Source: Pseudacidovorax sp. RU35E
GTDB taxonomy: Bacteria > Pseudomonadota > Gammaproteobacteria > Burkholderiales > Burkholderiaceae_C
Length of the DNA stretch: 64,000 bases
Assembly (NCBI RefSeq): GCF_900156165.1
Contig: NZ_FTMY01000007.1
Coordinates: forward strand, 248,001-312,000
Direction: 5' to 3'
Part shown: one piece after another, positions 62,807-64,000 of the stretch
Layout of the letters: every line of letters begins with the position of its first letter
Position numbering within the stretch: position 1 is the first letter of the stretch
Made by a program: the position numbers and the translations under genes
The notes under the pieces: model-generated
The model's input: the letters and a program-made list of their open reading frames with translations, nothing else
Told to the model about the DNA's origin: nothing
Database searches by the model: none

Positions 62807-63679
62807 TCATTTCCCTCCCTTACGGGTGAAGAGGCCTTGCGGGCGCCACATCAGGATCAGGATCATCAGCAGGTACACCGTGAAGGCGCCCATCTTTGGA
62901 ATGAAGTACTTGCCGCCCACGTCGGCAATGCCCAGCAGCAGTGCCGCCGCCAGCGGGCCGGTGATGGACGACGTGCCGCCCACGGCCACCACGATCAGGA
63001 AATAGATCATGTACTTGAGCGGAAAGGTCGGGTCCATGCCCAGCACCTCGGCACCCAGCGCACCGCCTAGGCCCGCAAGGCCCGAGCCCACCGCGAAGGT
63101 GGCCAGGAAGACCTGGTTCACGTTGATGCCCAGGCCCGCGGCCACGGTGGGGTCGTCGACCGCCGCACGCAGCCGGCTGCCGAAACGGGTGCGCGTGAGC
63201 ACGAGCTGCAGCACCACCGCGAGCACCGCGCACACCGCGATGATGAAAAGGCGGTAGTGGCCCATGCCCAATAGCAGCGCGCCATCGCCGATCTCGGTGC
63301 GGCCGCGCAACCACTCGGGCAGTTGCAGGTTCTGCTGCGAGGAACCCACGAAGTAGTCCAGGCCCGCGACCGCCATGAAGGCCAGGCCGATGGAGAACAG
63401 CACCTGGTCCAGGTGCGGCTTGCCGTACATCGGCCGGTAGAGCGTGCGCTCCAGCAGGGCGCCGATCAGCGCCGTCAACACGAAGGCCAGCGGCAGGCAC
63501 AGCAGAAAGGGCAGCCCCAGCTTCTGCATCGCATAGACCGTGATGTAGCCGCCCGCCATGGCGAAGGCGCCGTGCGCGAGGTTGATGAAGTTCATCAGCC
63601 CCAGCGTCACGGCCAGCCCCACGGCGAGCACGAATAGCAGCATGCCGTAGGCAATGCCGTCGAACAGGATAGTCAGCAT
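62807..63679 (-). CDS. livH: branched-chain amino-acid ABC transporter permease LivH
   Basis: 290 residues, about eight membrane segments, family motif LGLMNFINLAHGAFAMAGGY. Followed by livM after 136 bp that carry no gene. Confidence 0.94.
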   Translation of the reverse strand: MLTILFDGIAYGMLLFVLAVGLAVTLGLMNFINLAHGAFAMAGGYITVYAMQKLGLPFLLCLPLAFVLTALIGALLERTLYRPMYGKPHLDQVLFSIGLAFMAVAGLDYFVGSSQQNLQLPEWLRGRTEIGDGALLLGMGHYRLFIIAVCAVLAVVLQLVLTRTRFGSRLRAAVDDPTVAAGLGINVNQVFLATFAVGSGLAGLGGALGAEVLGMDPTFPLKYMIYFLIVVAVGGTSSITGPLAAALLLGIADVGGKYFIPKMGAFTVYLLMILILMWRPQGLFTRKGGK

Positions 63680-63809
63680 GGGCGCCGCATCGAGAAAGGA
63701 AGAGAAGAGACCGTGGACCGGCGTTGCCGGACCACTGGCGCGCGCCCCCGGCGGGGCGGGGGCCGGCTGCGCGGGCCCTCAGGGCCGCGCAGCCTGGAGG
63801 CGAGCCCCG

Positions 63810-64000
63810 TTACTTGGCCTTGCCCGGGTCCTTGACGGCCTTGATCACGTCGAACTCCACGTTGTAGAGCGACCCATCCTTCTTCTCGACCTTGCGCAGG
63901 TACACGTCCTGCACGATGTCGCGGGTCTGGGCGTCGATCAGCACCTGGCCGCGCGGGCTCTCGAAGATCTGGCCCTTCATCTTGTCCAGCAGCGCCGGGC
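63810..64000 (-). CDS. branched-chain amino-acid-type substrate-binding protein, C-terminal part
   Basis: The last 62 complete codons are in the window (…GQVLIDAQTRDIVQDVYLRKVEKKDGS…VKDPGKAK). The position upstream of livH and the sequence style fit a LivK-like periplasmic binding protein; the rest lies beyond the window. Confidence 0.75.
   Translation of the reverse strand, partial: PALLDKMKGQIFESPRGQVLIDAQTRDIVQDVYLRKVEKKDGSLYNVEFDVIKAVKDPGKAK

Overview
The window is GC-rich DNA from a betaproteobacterium, most likely a member of the Comamonadaceae (Acidovorax/Variovorax-like). This rests on protein style, gene order and codon usage; there is no rRNA or other marker to confirm it. About one third is host chromosome and two thirds is one complete transposable (Mu-like) prophage.

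Left host arm (1-9563). On the minus strand lie a fragment of a YpfJ-type zinc metallopeptidase, a small membrane protein, dcd, guaD, a BMP-family (nucleoside/purine-type) solute-binding protein, and ahpF and ahpC separated by a terminator. A divergent control region with a near-perfect OxyR site separates ahpC from the plus-strand iron block bfr, bfd, tonB, exbB, exbD.

Prophage (9564-52487, 42,924 bp). It starts TG and ends CA and is flanked by ACCA on both sides. Putative transposase sites of the form CGCTTTGGCAGA sit exactly 14 bp inside each end, and the right end carries four of them. The early operon runs leftward from a repressor/operator switch at about 23.85 kb: BcepMu gp16-like protein, Ner/Nlp-like HTH, MuA-type DDE transposase, MuB-type ATPase, many small genes coupled by ATGA or GTGA overlaps, DUF3164, a nucleotide/DNA-modification block (HD phosphohydrolase, DUF2786, DUF5131, C5-cytosine methyltransferase), and finally GemA and a Mor-type activator. 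The right arm runs rightward: repressor, lysis cassette, terminase, portal, minor head protein, a protease-scaffold-capsid polyprotein, connectors, tail tube, a frameshifted tail chaperone pair, tape measure, tail tip, an SGNH-esterase tail fibre, and a Com/adenine-methylase pair. Three gaps in the right arm hold the same GGCCGAC hairpin element behind promoter-like sequence. These may be the units switched on by the Mor-type protein encoded at the far left end.

Right host arm (52488-64000). hemP, with its own promoter and a strong Fur box, begins only about 120 bp past the prophage end, so the phage has separated hemP from tonB-exbBD. Next come a HbpS/GlcG-like protein, a BI-1/YccA membrane protein, rlmD, nlpD, pcm, surE, a zinc-free quinone oxidoreductase, an H-NS-family protein, and a branched-chain amino-acid ABC transporter (livF, livG, livM, livH and the end of a livK-like gene).

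The most interesting parts are in the prophage: the three repeated promoter-hairpin elements, a predicted cleavage-site array in the capsid polyprotein, a textbook -1 frameshift signal, a self-sequestered ribosome-binding site on the adenine methylase next to com, repeats at the left end, and a possible DNA-modification cassette.
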